NCBI GenBank assembly: GCA_964383855.1
Contig: CAYLIP010000028.1
Span: 1 to 32,984 of the forward strand
Reading direction: 5' to 3'
DNA length: 32,984 bases
From: CAZHAC01 sp964383855
GTDB lineage: Bacteria; Chloroflexota; Dormibacteria; Dormibacterales; Dormibacteraceae
How positions within the stretch are numbered: the stretch's first letter is position 1; each line of letters opens with the position of its first letter. The notes below the pieces were generated by a model. The model had not been told where the DNA came from, did no database searches, and saw only the letters and a list, made by a program, of their open reading frames with translations. The translations under genes and the position numbers were made by a program. Positions 23,120 through 30,306 of the stretch are shown in pieces.

Positions 23120-23295
23120 GCGAGCCCCCGGGTCTCTGCCCCAGCTGCGTCAACATGCGCCTGGTCCGGGGCGCGCGGTCGACGTTCGTCATGTGCGAGC
23201 TGTCGCGCACCGACCCGCGCTACCCGCGCTACCCGCGCCTGCCCGTCCTGGCCTGCCCGGGCTACCGTCCGACCGCCGAGCCTCCTCGCGCTTGA
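23116..23295 (+). CDS. Small four-Cys protein overlapping nitronate monooxygenase
   Basis: A 59-residue protein starting at GTG 23116 within GTGA, so it is translationally coupled to NMO. The sequence has LCPSCVN at 7-13, then a single C in VMCEL and another in LACPGY, with a YPRYPRLPV stretch between them. Four Cys suggest a zinc or Fe-S site. Small proteins of this form seem familiar from Actinobacteria and Chloroflexota, but I do not know a function. The coupling supports its being a real gene. Confidence 0.65.
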   Translation: MSEPPGLCPSCVNMRLVRGARSTFVMCELSRTDPRYPRYPRLPVLACPGYRPTAEPPRA

Positions 23296-23305
23296 CGCAG
23301 CCTGG

Positions 23306-24232
23306 TCAGGCGGTGGCGCCGGCCGGCCGCGCGGCGTCGATGTGCTCGACCAGCAGGCGCGCCACCTCGGCGGCGCGCTCGATGACCGGGCCATGCCCGC
23401 ATTGCTCGAGCACCACCTCGCGCACCTGGGCTCGGGCCTTGCGGCGCTGGAAGACGGCCCGCGTCTGCGTGACCTGAGGCTGGGGCGGAAATACGTCTTC
23501 CCCAGGCCAGCCGGGGACGGCGCCCAGCTTGCCCAGCTGCCCGAAGTCGAACATCGACTCGTCNNNNNNNNNNNNNNNNNNNNNNNNNNNNNNNNNNNNN
23601 NNNNNNNNNNNNNNNNNNNNNNNNNNNNNNNNNNNNNNNNNNNNNNNNNNNNNNNNNNNNNNNGGCGACCAGAAGAAGCTGCGCATGGTCACGCGCGGGC
23701 TCGACGGCGGGTCGTCCTCCGACATGTCGCCGGCCGCCATGCGCCGCACGAACTCGGGCGCCGCCGTCCCGCCACCGCTGCCCGCGGCGTCGGGCCAGGT
23801 CAGGCTGCCCTCCGGGTCCCTGGTGCCACAGAAGCCGTAGGGGGAGAGGGGCGCCACCAGGGTCAGCGACGCCAGGTCGTCACCGTGGTCGATCTCGTAC
23901 TGCTGCAGGATTCCACCGCCCATCGACCAGCCGGCTGCGTGCACGCGGCGCCCGCCCGCCCAGCCCAGCGCCTCCACCAGCGCGCGGAGATCGTCGCTCC
24001 AGTCGGCAAGCCCGCGGGTGGCATTCACGGGCAGGCGCTCGGTGCGCCCGAAGCAGCGAAGGTCGGGCGCCACGACGCGAAAGCGTCCCCTGGGCAGCGC
24101 CTCGGCGACGCCCTGCCAGAAGCGCCCGGTCGTGATGTTGCCGTGGACCAGGAGGAGCGGCTGCCCGTCCTCAGGACCATCCATCCAGCAGTGGGTGGCA
24201 AGGCGGCGGGTATCAATGGTGCGGGTTTCCAT
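23306..24232 (-). CDS. Alpha/beta hydrolase (interrupted by assembly gap)
   Basis: An alpha/beta-hydrolase-fold protein of about 308 residues if the gap size is right. It has the oxyanion-region motif LLVHGNITTGRFW, the nucleophile elbow GWSMGGG, and a C-terminal CGHGPVIE carrying the catalytic His. 100 Ns at 23564-23663 remove part of the cap region and probably the acid residue. Both sides are in the same frame, but the true gap length is not known. The ATG is set by AGGAGGT on the minus strand (24236-24242) and a TATCCT box (24273-24278). The substrate is unknown. Confidence 0.8.
   Translation of the reverse strand: METRTIDTRRLATHCWMDGPEDGQPLLLVHGNITTGRFWQGVAEALPRGRFRVVAPDLRCFGRTERLPVNATRGLADWSDDLRALVEALGWAGGRRVHAAGWSMGGGILQQYEIDHGDDLASLTLVAPLSPYGFCGTRDPEGSLTWPDAAGSGGGTAAPEFVRRMAAGDMSEDDPPSSPRVTMRSFFWSXXXXXXXXXXXXXXXXXXXXXXXXXXXXXXXXXXDESMFDFGQLGKLGAVPGWPGEDVFPPQPQVTQTRAVFQRRKARAQVREVVLEQCGHGPVIERAAEVARLLVEHIDAARPAGATA
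23564..23663. other. 100-N assembly gap
   Basis: A run of exactly 100 N. This is a common placeholder for a gap of unknown size, so the distance across it should not be trusted. It lies inside the alpha/beta hydrolase gene. Confidence 0.98.
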
Positions 24233-24392
24233 TGCGACCTCCTGAAGGTGGCCAGGGAACGGGAACGGCTGAAGGATAAGAGTCACGGCCGGGCGAGGCC
24301 AGCGGGCGTCACCTTCGGCGTCCACCACGCCTGTGCCGCCGCGCCCAGCTCGCAAGATTTGCCCGCCGGCCGCCGTATCCATCGAAAAGGGC

Positions 24393-24409
24393 GGCTGCCG
24401 CCGGCAGCC
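24393..24409 (+). promoter_or_regulatory. Hairpin in the leader of the TM/TPR-like gene
   Basis: GGCTGCC pairs with GGCAGCC around a GCC loop, ending 16 nt before ATG 24426. It could influence translation or be a divergent-region element. Confidence 0.3.
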
Positions 24410-24425
24410 ACGCGGGGGCAATCAG

Positions 24426-25445
24426 ATGTCAACACTCTCGGCGCTGCTCGTACTCGGCCAGGCGACGTTCCTGGGGGCTTCCTGGTGGGTCGCCCGGGCG
24501 CTCCGGCCGGAGGAGGAAAGGGTGGCGGCCTGGGTCATCTGGCCCACCCTGGCGCTTTCCCTGCTCGGGTCGGTACCCGAGATCGGTGCCGCCCTGGCCC
24601 ACTCGCAGGGCTTCGTCAACGCCGCCCACGGGGCGGGCCTGGCCTCGGCGGCGGCCATGGCGATGTCCCAGGTCGGGCTGATGGTGCTCGCGGGCGAGCG
24701 CGCCGTGCGGAGCGAGAACCAGCGGCGCCGGATGTCCGAACTCGCCCGCGCGCAGCTGCGGCAGGGCGACCTCGCCTTTGCCGCGGGCCGCCGCGATGAG
24801 GCCCGGGCGGCCTACCAGGCGCAGGTCTCGACGGCCCAGGCGGCCGGCGAGCCCCCGGCCATCCGCCTCGGACTCACCCGCATCGCCTGGCTGGAGTACC
24901 TCGGCGGCGACTTCGAGCAGGCCCGCGCCTCGATCGGGTGGGCGGCCGGCGGTGGCGCGCTCGACGAGGCGCTCGGTTCCGAGATCGTGCTGCTGGCCGG
25001 CTGCCTGGCCCTGGCCGGCGGCCGGACCGAGGTCGCGCGGCCGGCCATCGAGGACGCACTGGGCATGGCGGCCGCCGCCGAGGACGTCTCTCAGACCGGC
25101 CTCGCCAGCATCGCCCTCGGCTGCGTCCACTACATCGAGGGCTGGACCGAGAGCGCAAGCCAGTACGTCGAGTCGCACATCGGCGACCCGATGGAGATCT
25201 TCGACCGGCACGCCGCGGGGGCCCTGCTCACGGCCCTCAGCCTGGCTGCGCGACACCGCGGCAATGCCACCGACGCCTTCGGCTTCGCGCAGCTCGCGGC
25301 CCCGCTGCTCGAGGGCGACGCCGCCCTTGCCCCGGTGGCCGCCCACGCGGCCCGGCCGGAGGCGTCGCCCGGTCTCGAGCGCCCGGCCCGGGCGCAGATG
25401 GCGCTCGTGCTGCCGCCGGCGCAGCCGGCACCGGTCGCGGTGTGA
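24426..25445 (+). CDS. Membrane protein with cytoplasmic TPR-like repeats
   Basis: A 339-residue protein. Three hydrophobic segments lie in the first 90 residues. Helical-hairpin repeats run from about 105 to 300, with TPR-like alternation of small and large residues (AFAAGRRDEARAAY, EYLGGDFEQARASI, ALAGGRTEVARPAIEDAL). A Pro/Ala tail follows. TPR repeats mediate protein contacts, so a membrane scaffold is a reasonable guess. No enzyme motif is visible. GGGGGC at 24414-24419 is a possible weak SD. Confidence 0.75.
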   Translation: MSTLSALLVLGQATFLGASWWVARALRPEEERVAAWVIWPTLALSLLGSVPEIGAALAHSQGFVNAAHGAGLASAAAMAMSQVGLMVLAGERAVRSENQRRRMSELARAQLRQGDLAFAAGRRDEARAAYQAQVSTAQAAGEPPAIRLGLTRIAWLEYLGGDFEQARASIGWAAGGGALDEALGSEIVLLAGCLALAGGRTEVARPAIEDALGMAAAAEDVSQTGLASIALGCVHYIEGWTESASQYVESHIGDPMEIFDRHAAGALLTALSLAARHRGNATDAFGFAQLAAPLLEGDAALAPVAAHAARPEASPGLERPARAQMALVLPPAQPAPVAV

Positions 25446-25460
25446 GGCGCCCCTCGCCGG

Positions 25461-25474
25461 GCTGAGTCCTCAGC
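25461..25474. terminator. Small inverted repeat between convergent genes
   Basis: GCTGAG and CTCAGC flank a 2-nt centre and overlap the DppC-like stop codon. It could serve as a weak bidirectional terminator, but the loop is very tight. Confidence 0.25.
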
Positions 25475-26369
25475 GCAGCCTGGGGTCGAGCGCGTCGCGG
25501 AGCCCGTCACCGACCAGGTTGAAGGCGAGCACCGCCCCGAAGATGGCGAGCCCCGGGTAGGTCACAAGCCCGGTGTCGCTGAAGATGAAGTTGCGCGAGA
25601 AGCCGAGCATCGAGCCCCACTCGGCGGTCGGGGGCAGGACTCCGAAGCCGAGAAAGCCGAGGCCGGCGGCGACCAGGATGGCGCCGCCCAGCTGGAGGGT
25701 GGCCTGGACGATCACCGGCGCCAGCGAATTCGGGATCACGTGGCGCAGCAGGATCCGCCAGTCCGGCACTCCCAGGGCCCGGGCCGCCTCCACGTACGGC
25801 AGCTCGCGGATGGAGAGCGCTGAGGCGCGCACCAGGCGGACGAAGCCCGGGATCGAGGTGATGCCGACCGAGATGATCACGTTCTGGAGTCCGGGGCCGA
25901 TCCCGGCGACCAGGGCGAGGGCGAGCAGGATGCCCGGGAAGGCGAGCAGGATGTCGGTCAGGCGCTGGAGCACGAGGTCGACCCAGCCGCCGAGGTATCC
26001 GGAGAGGGCGCCGAGGGGAAGGCCGATGACGAGGCCGATGGCGACCGCGAAGAACCCGATCAGCAGCGTGTACCGGGCGCCCAGCATCAGCCGCAGAAGC
26101 TCGTCGCGACCAAGGTCGTCGGTCCCCAGAAAGTGCTGAGGGGAGGGCGGCAGGAAGGCCTGGGAGAGGTTGTTGCGGTAGGGGTCGCTGTGGATCAGGA
26201 GCGGTCCCACCAGCGTCAGGAGCACGTAGGCCGCCAGCACGCCGATGCCCATGAGCGCGCTGGGATGCGTGCGCAGCCGCTGCCAGACCCGGCTGCCGGT
26301 GACGGCGGGGGCTGCCGCCTCAGGCAGCAGCTCGGCGGCGTCAGCCGTACCTAATGCGGGGATCGACAT
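25470..26369 (-). CDS. Peptide ABC transporter permease (DppC/OppC type)
   Basis: A 299-residue inner-membrane permease. It has a cytoplasmic N-terminus, TM1 at about 40-60, FLGTDDLGRDELLRLMLGAR before the core, and the EAA loop EAARALGVPDWRILLRHVIPN, which contacts the ATPase. The ending LVGDGLRDALDPRLR is typical of DppC/OppC. It forms a heterodimer with the DppB-like partner, whose stop lies 29 nt inside this gene's start. No ATPase genes follow; a convergent gene starts right after. Confidence 0.93.
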   Translation of the reverse strand: MSIPALGTADAAELLPEAAAPAVTGSRVWQRLRTHPSALMGIGVLAAYVLLTLVGPLLIHSDPYRNNLSQAFLPPSPQHFLGTDDLGRDELLRLMLGARYTLLIGFFAVAIGLVIGLPLGALSGYLGGWVDLVLQRLTDILLAFPGILLALALVAGIGPGLQNVIISVGITSIPGFVRLVRASALSIRELPYVEAARALGVPDWRILLRHVIPNSLAPVIVQATLQLGGAILVAAGLGFLGFGVLPPTAEWGSMLGFSRNFIFSDTGLVTYPGLAIFGAVLAFNLVGDGLRDALDPRLR

Positions 26370-27261
26370 AGGCGTACAGGAGGTCGACCGCGAGGTTGAC
26401 CAGGATGAACATGGTCGCCAGCAGGAGCACCACGCCCTGGACGACCGGGTAGTCGCGGCTGAAGATGGAATCGACCAGCAGGCGGCCGACGCCGGGCCAT
26501 CCGAACACGGTCTCGGTCAGCACCGCGCCGCCGAGCAGGGCGCCGAACTGCAGGCCCACCGCCGTGATGACCGGGAGCAGCGCGTTGCGCAGCGCATGCC
26601 GGAGGAGCACCCGCCGGGTGCCCGCTCCCTTGGCCCTCGCCGTGCGCACAAAGTCCAGGCCGAGCACCTCGAGCATGGCGCTGCGGGTCTGGCGGGCGAC
26701 CAGGCCCATCGAGAAGAAGGCGAGCGTGAGGCTCGGCATCAGGAAGCCGAGCGGATCCTCGGCGCCAGCCGCTGGGAGCAGTCGCAGGTCGATCGCGAAG
26801 ACCACGATCAGCATCAGGCCGAGCCAGTAGACGGGCATCGAGACCCCGAAGACCGACACCGCGGAGACGAGCAGGTCGAGCTTGGTGTTGTGCCGGGTCG
26901 CTGCCAGGACTCCGAGCAGCACGCCGAATCCGGTCGCCAGGACGCTGCTGATGATCGCCAGCTCGATCGTGTAGGGCAGCCGCTGGAGCAGCTCGTGGAC
27001 GACGGTGTCGCCGGTGCGGGCCGAAAAACCGAGGTTGCCGGTGGCGAGCCGGCCCATGAAGGTCAGGTACTGCAGCCAGAGCGGCTGGTCGAGCTCGAGC
27101 TGGTGCCGGAGGCGCTCCACGTCCTCCTGGCTGGCGGTTGGCCCGGCGATCACCCGGGCGGGATCGCCGGGGAGCAGGTGGACCATCGTGAAGACGATGG
27201 TCGCGGCGCCGATCATCGTCGGCAGGGCGGCGAGGGCCCGGCGTGCCACGTAGGTCAGCAC
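26341..27261 (-). CDS. Peptide ABC transporter permease (DppB/OppB type)
   Basis: A 306-residue permease with the standard start YVARRALAALPTMIGAATIV, the HLLPGDPA motif (28-35), LRHQLELDQPLWLQY, and an EAA-like loop VRTARAKGAGTRRVLLRHALRN. It ends in VDLLYAYVDPRIRYG. It is the second gene after the binding protein and overlaps the DppC-like gene by 29 nt, so they are one transcript. Substrate is probably di- or oligopeptides, though nickel and sugar members look alike. Confidence 0.93.
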   Translation of the reverse strand: MLTYVARRALAALPTMIGAATIVFTMVHLLPGDPARVIAGPTASQEDVERLRHQLELDQPLWLQYLTFMGRLATGNLGFSARTGDTVVHELLQRLPYTIELAIISSVLATGFGVLLGVLAATRHNTKLDLLVSAVSVFGVSMPVYWLGLMLIVVFAIDLRLLPAAGAEDPLGFLMPSLTLAFFSMGLVARQTRSAMLEVLGLDFVRTARAKGAGTRRVLLRHALRNALLPVITAVGLQFGALLGGAVLTETVFGWPGVGRLLVDSIFSRDYPVVQGVVLLLATMFILVNLAVDLLYAYVDPRIRYG

Positions 27262-27288
27262 GCCGAGCCCTCCTTGATCAGGACTCTG

Positions 27289-28872
27289 CTACTTGGGCGA
27301 GGCCCAGGTCGTGACGAACTTCTCGTTCGGCAACCCGTAGACGTTGCTGATCTTGCTCGTCGTCACGAAGGGGTTCTTCTGGTTGTAGAGGAAGATCCAG
27401 GGCGCATCGTCCCAGATCAGCTTCTGGGCGTTGCAGTAGTCGGTCTTGCGCTGGTTCTGGTCGGTCTCGCCGAGCGCCTTGGCGATCAGATCCTCGACCT
27501 GGGGGCTGGTGTAGTAGGAGGTGGCGAGGCCGGCGTTCGGCCACTGGGTCTTGGTGAACTGGTTCATCTGCTGGCTCTCGTCGAGGTATCCCGGAGCCCA
27601 GCCCAGGAAGTGCATGTCGACCTTGCCCGGGGGCGGCACGTTGACCGTGGCCAGGTAGCTCGGCCAGTCCATGGTGCCCGGGCCGTCGACCTGCACGCCG
27701 ACGTCGCGCAGGTAGCCGGCCACCGCCTGAGCGACCTGGATGTCCTGCACGTAGCGGCCGGTGGGGGCGATGAACTTGACGTGCATGCCGCTGGCGCCGG
27801 CCGCCGACAGCATCTGCTTGGCCTTGTTGGCGTCGTAGTTGTAGCTGCCCGCCGAGCAGTAGCCGAAGAGCGTCTTGGCCGAGGGCGCGTCCAGCGCCTG
27901 GGCGGCGCCGAACATCGTCTTCTGGATGATCGCGTTCTTGTCGACCGCGTAGTTGAGGGCCTGCCGGACCTCCTTCTTCTGAAGGAGCGGCTGGTTGGGA
28001 TCCTGGGTGTTGAGGATGACCTGGATCGTCCGGTCGCTGGGACCGAGCACGACGCTCACGTTCTTGTTGGCCTCGAGCGCGGGGATGTCGTTGGCGGGCG
28101 GCAGGTAGGCGACGTCGACCTGACCGCTGACCACGGCCGACTCGCGGGTGGTCGCCTCGGGGATGATCCGGTACTGCTGGCTCGCGTAGTTGGCCTTGGT
28201 TCCCCAGTAGCTGTCGTTGCGGGTCAGCGTTATGTGGTCGCTGGCCACCCGCTCCTTGAACTTGTAGGGCCCGGTGCCGCAGGGCTGGACCACCTTCTCG
28301 AAGGTGTTGGGGGCCACCGTGACCGAGTTCGGGCAGATGATGCCGGCCACGGTCTGGGTCAGCTCGGCCAGGACCGGCGCGTTGGCCGCCTTCAGCACGA
28401 CCTTGGCATGGGTGTCGTCGACGGCGTCCACGTGGTCGATGCCGTTCTTGCCGCCGAGCGCGCCCGGCTGCGGCTTGAAGGTCCGCTTGTCGACTGCCAG
28501 CCGCTCGAGGCTGAACTTGACCGCGGCCGCGTTGAAGGGCGTGCCGTCCTGGAACTTGACGCCCGAGCGCAGCGTGAAGGTGTAGCTGAGTCCGTCTGAG
28601 GACTGGGTCCAGCTGGTGGCGAGCAGCGGCTTCACGGTGCCCTGCTGGTCGATCGTCACCAGCGGCTCGACCATCATGTCGATGATCTGCTGCGAGGTGG
28701 TGGTCGTCTGGGCGGCCGGGTCGAGCGTGTCCGGGTCGATGCCGATGGCGACCTTCAGCACGTCGCCCTGCTTCCCGGTGTTTCCGCCGGTGGTCGTGCC
28801 CGAGGTGCCACCCCCACCGCAGGCGATCGCGAACATGCCCGCGAGCACGAACGTCAGCAGGCGTCTCTTCAT
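27289..28872 (-). CDS. Peptide-type ABC substrate-binding lipoprotein (SBP family 5)
   Basis: A 527-residue extracellular lipoprotein with a signal ending FAIAC (C18) and a Gly/Thr-rich linker. Features are IDPDTLDPAAQTT, TSWTQSSDGLSYTFTLRSGV, KFQDGTPFNAAAVKFSLER, and EVRQALNYAVDKNAII, standard for family 5. It binds peptides, nickel or sugars; here two DppB/C-type permeases follow 27 nt downstream. ATG 28872 has a GGGGG SD (28881-28885) and a promoter TGAAAC-17-TATACT, so this operon is not leaderless. The dppDF-like ATPases are absent from the window. Confidence 0.93.
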   Translation of the reverse strand: MKRRLLTFVLAGMFAIACGGGGTSGTTTGGNTGKQGDVLKVAIGIDPDTLDPAAQTTTTSQQIIDMMVEPLVTIDQQGTVKPLLATSWTQSSDGLSYTFTLRSGVKFQDGTPFNAAAVKFSLERLAVDKRTFKPQPGALGGKNGIDHVDAVDDTHAKVVLKAANAPVLAELTQTVAGIICPNSVTVAPNTFEKVVQPCGTGPYKFKERVASDHITLTRNDSYWGTKANYASQQYRIIPEATTRESAVVSGQVDVAYLPPANDIPALEANKNVSVVLGPSDRTIQVILNTQDPNQPLLQKKEVRQALNYAVDKNAIIQKTMFGAAQALDAPSAKTLFGYCSAGSYNYDANKAKQMLSAAGASGMHVKFIAPTGRYVQDIQVAQAVAGYLRDVGVQVDGPGTMDWPSYLATVNVPPPGKVDMHFLGWAPGYLDESQQMNQFTKTQWPNAGLATSYYTSPQVEDLIAKALGETDQNQRKTDYCNAQKLIWDDAPWIFLYNQKNPFVTTSKISNVYGLPNEKFVTTWASPK

Positions 28873-28901
28873 CTTCAATTCCCCCGTCTTAAGGTGGGTC
28901 G

Positions 28902-28930
28902 AGTATAGGTCTGGGTTCGGCGCCGTTTCA
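28902..28930 (-). promoter_or_regulatory. Promoter TGAAAC-17-TATACT for the peptide transporter operon
   Basis: On the minus strand TATACT is at 28907-28902 and TGAAAC at 28930-28925, with a 17-nt spacer. It lies 29 nt before ATG 28872. It is the best sigma-70-type promoter in the window. The -35 is inside an imperfect inverted repeat (28925-28940). Confidence 0.6.
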
Positions 28931-28942
28931 GCGCCTGAACTT

Positions 28943-28960
28943 GCTGGAGGCGCTGGAGGC
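28943..28960 (+). repeat. Tandem 9-mer GCTGGAGGC x2 upstream of the sigma factor
   Basis: Two perfect head-to-tail copies of GCTGGAGGC, ending 6 bp before a GATAAT box at 28967-28972. They may be a regulator site or chance. Confidence 0.4.
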
Positions 28961-28964
28961 GCGG

Positions 28965-28976
28965 CCGATAATCGGA
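28965..28976 (+). promoter_or_regulatory. CCGATAATCGGA, GATAAT-containing near-palindrome
   Basis: This 12-mer contains GATAAT (28967-28972) as a possible -10 for the sigma-factor gene, 42 nt before its ATG. The identical 12-mer occurs at 17785-17796 before another gene. Confidence 0.4.
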
Positions 28977-29014
28977 TCCGCAACCACGGTGATGCCCCCG
29001 GTGTTTGGTCGGTG

Positions 29015-29530
29015 ATGGAGATCGAGGCGCGATTCGAGCGCATGGTCCGGGAGCACGAGCACGGCATGTTCGTGTTCGCGCTCGGCCTCTCCGGCTCTCG
29101 CGCGGAGGCGGAGGACATCGCCCAGGAGGGGTTTCTGCGCGCCTTCAGGTCGCTGCGCGCGTTCGACGAGGCCCGGCTGGCCTCGCTCGCGGAGCGGGCA
29201 TGGCTGCGCCGGATCTGCCTCAACGTGTGGAAGAACCGGGTGCGCTCAGCCGTGCGGCACCCGGGGGGCGAGCTCAGCGAGGAGGTCGCCGACGCGGCTC
29301 CGGGTCCGGAGGAGCGAGCGCTGGACTCGATCGCCCGGGCCGACGTCTGGCGCGCCGTGGCCGCGCTGCCGGAGCCGCAGCGGATCGCGGTGACGCTGCG
29401 CTGGGTGGAGGACCTGCCCTACGCCGAGGTCGCCGAGGTCATGGCGGTGCCCGTGGGGACCGCCAAGTCGCACGTGTCGAGAGGGCTGGTGGGGCTGCGC
29501 CGCCTGCTCGAAGGAAAGGAGGTGGCGTGA
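29015..29530 (+). CDS. ECF-type RNA polymerase sigma factor
   Basis: A 171-residue sigma-70-family protein with only regions 2 and 4. Region 2 (about 5-78) includes EAEDIAQEGFLRAFRSL, which contacts the -10 and core. Region 4 (about 110-166) includes LPEPQRIAVTLRWVEDLPYAEVAEVM and GTAKSHVSRGLVGLRRLL, the -35-binding helix-turn-helix. The frame is open upstream antisense to the transporter gene, but similarity begins at MEIEARFERMV. Its stop overlaps the ATG of the MGMT-Ada gene (TGATG). No conventional anti-sigma gene is present; the coupled gene occupies that place. Confidence 0.92.
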   Translation: MEIEARFERMVREHEHGMFVFALGLSGSRAEAEDIAQEGFLRAFRSLRAFDEARLASLAERAWLRRICLNVWKNRVRSAVRHPGGELSEEVADAAPGPEERALDSIARADVWRAVAALPEPQRIAVTLRWVEDLPYAEVAEVMAVPVGTAKSHVSRGLVGLRRLLEGKEVA

Positions 29531-30306
29531 TGAAGATGGAGGAGGTACTGGCCGGGGCCGGGGCTGCCGAGCGGGTGCCCGAGGGCTTCGCGGAGCGCGT
29601 GCTGGCGGCGGCGGGCGTGCGCCCGGCGCTGACCTACGCGGCGCTGGAGACCCCGATCGGGCTCGTCTACGTGGCCTGGGGGGCCTCCGGTGTGGCGCAG
29701 GTGAGCCTGGCCGGCAGCGACGAGGAGTTCGCGGCCCGGCTCGGCCGGCGCGCGCGGAGGGTCCCGGCGGTGCCGGCGCGGATCGTCTCGGCCCTGCGCG
29801 CGGGCAAGGGCCGGGCCCTCGAGTACGACCTGGCCCTGCTCTCCGATTTCGAGCGGGCGGTGCTGATGAAGACGCTCGAGATCCCTCGCGGCGAGGTCCG
29901 CACCTATTCCTGGGTGGCCCGCGAGATCGGCCGGCCGGCGGCGGTGCGGGCGGTCGGGACGGCGCTCGCCAACAACCCGGTCCCGCTGCTCATCCCGTGC
30001 CACCGCGTGGTTCGCTCGGACGGGGTGATCGGCAACTACGGACTCGGGGGGCCGGCCGTGAAGCGCTCGCTCCTCGATTCAGAGGGGATCTCGGGGCGCG
30101 ACCTCGAGCGCCTCGAGCGGCTCGGCCGGGCCGGCGCCCGGTTTGTCGGCTCGCAGACCACCCGCGTCTTCTGCCTGCCTGCCTGCCGGGACGCGCGCCG
30201 CGTGACCGACCGCCACCTGGTCGCGTTTCGATCGCTGGACGACGCCTACGGGGCCGGCTACCGGCCCTGCCGGCATTGCCGGCCGGCCGGCTCGACGGCG
30301 GCCTAG
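29530..30306 (+). CDS. Methylated-DNA-protein methyltransferase with C-terminal Ada zinc domain
   Basis: A 258-residue fusion. Residues 35-186 are an O6-alkylguanine-DNA methyltransferase, with RAVGTALANNP (140-150) and the acceptor Cys in PCHRVV (C157). Residues about 203-252 are an Ada metal-binding domain: FVGSQTTRVFCLPAC, then YRPCRHCRP, with C215, C219, C247 and C250. In E. coli Ada that domain is N-terminal and repairs phosphotriesters while activating transcription; here it is C-terminal with no AraC HTH. The first 30 residues (AERVPEGFAERVLAAAGV) look like anti-sigma linker sequence. It overlaps the sigma gene, so alkylation may be sensed through sigma; that is inference. Confidence 0.92.
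   Translation: MKMEEVLAGAGAAERVPEGFAERVLAAAGVRPALTYAALETPIGLVYVAWGASGVAQVSLAGSDEEFAARLGRRARRVPAVPARIVSALRAGKGRALEYDLALLSDFERAVLMKTLEIPRGEVRTYSWVAREIGRPAAVRAVGTALANNPVPLLIPCHRVVRSDGVIGNYGLGGPAVKRSLLDSEGISGRDLERLERLGRAGARFVGSQTTRVFCLPACRDARRVTDRHLVAFRSLDDAYGAGYRPCRHCRPAGSTAA

Noticed and set aside
26245..28599. Very long open frame (784 codons) on the plus strand
   Set aside because: It is antisense to three well-recognised transporter genes. The translation is Glu/Arg/Val-rich with no family motif. Long antisense frames are expected at this GC content.
28616..29014. Extension upstream of the ECF sigma factor
   Set aside because: It runs antisense into the binding-protein gene. Sigma region 2 begins at 29015.
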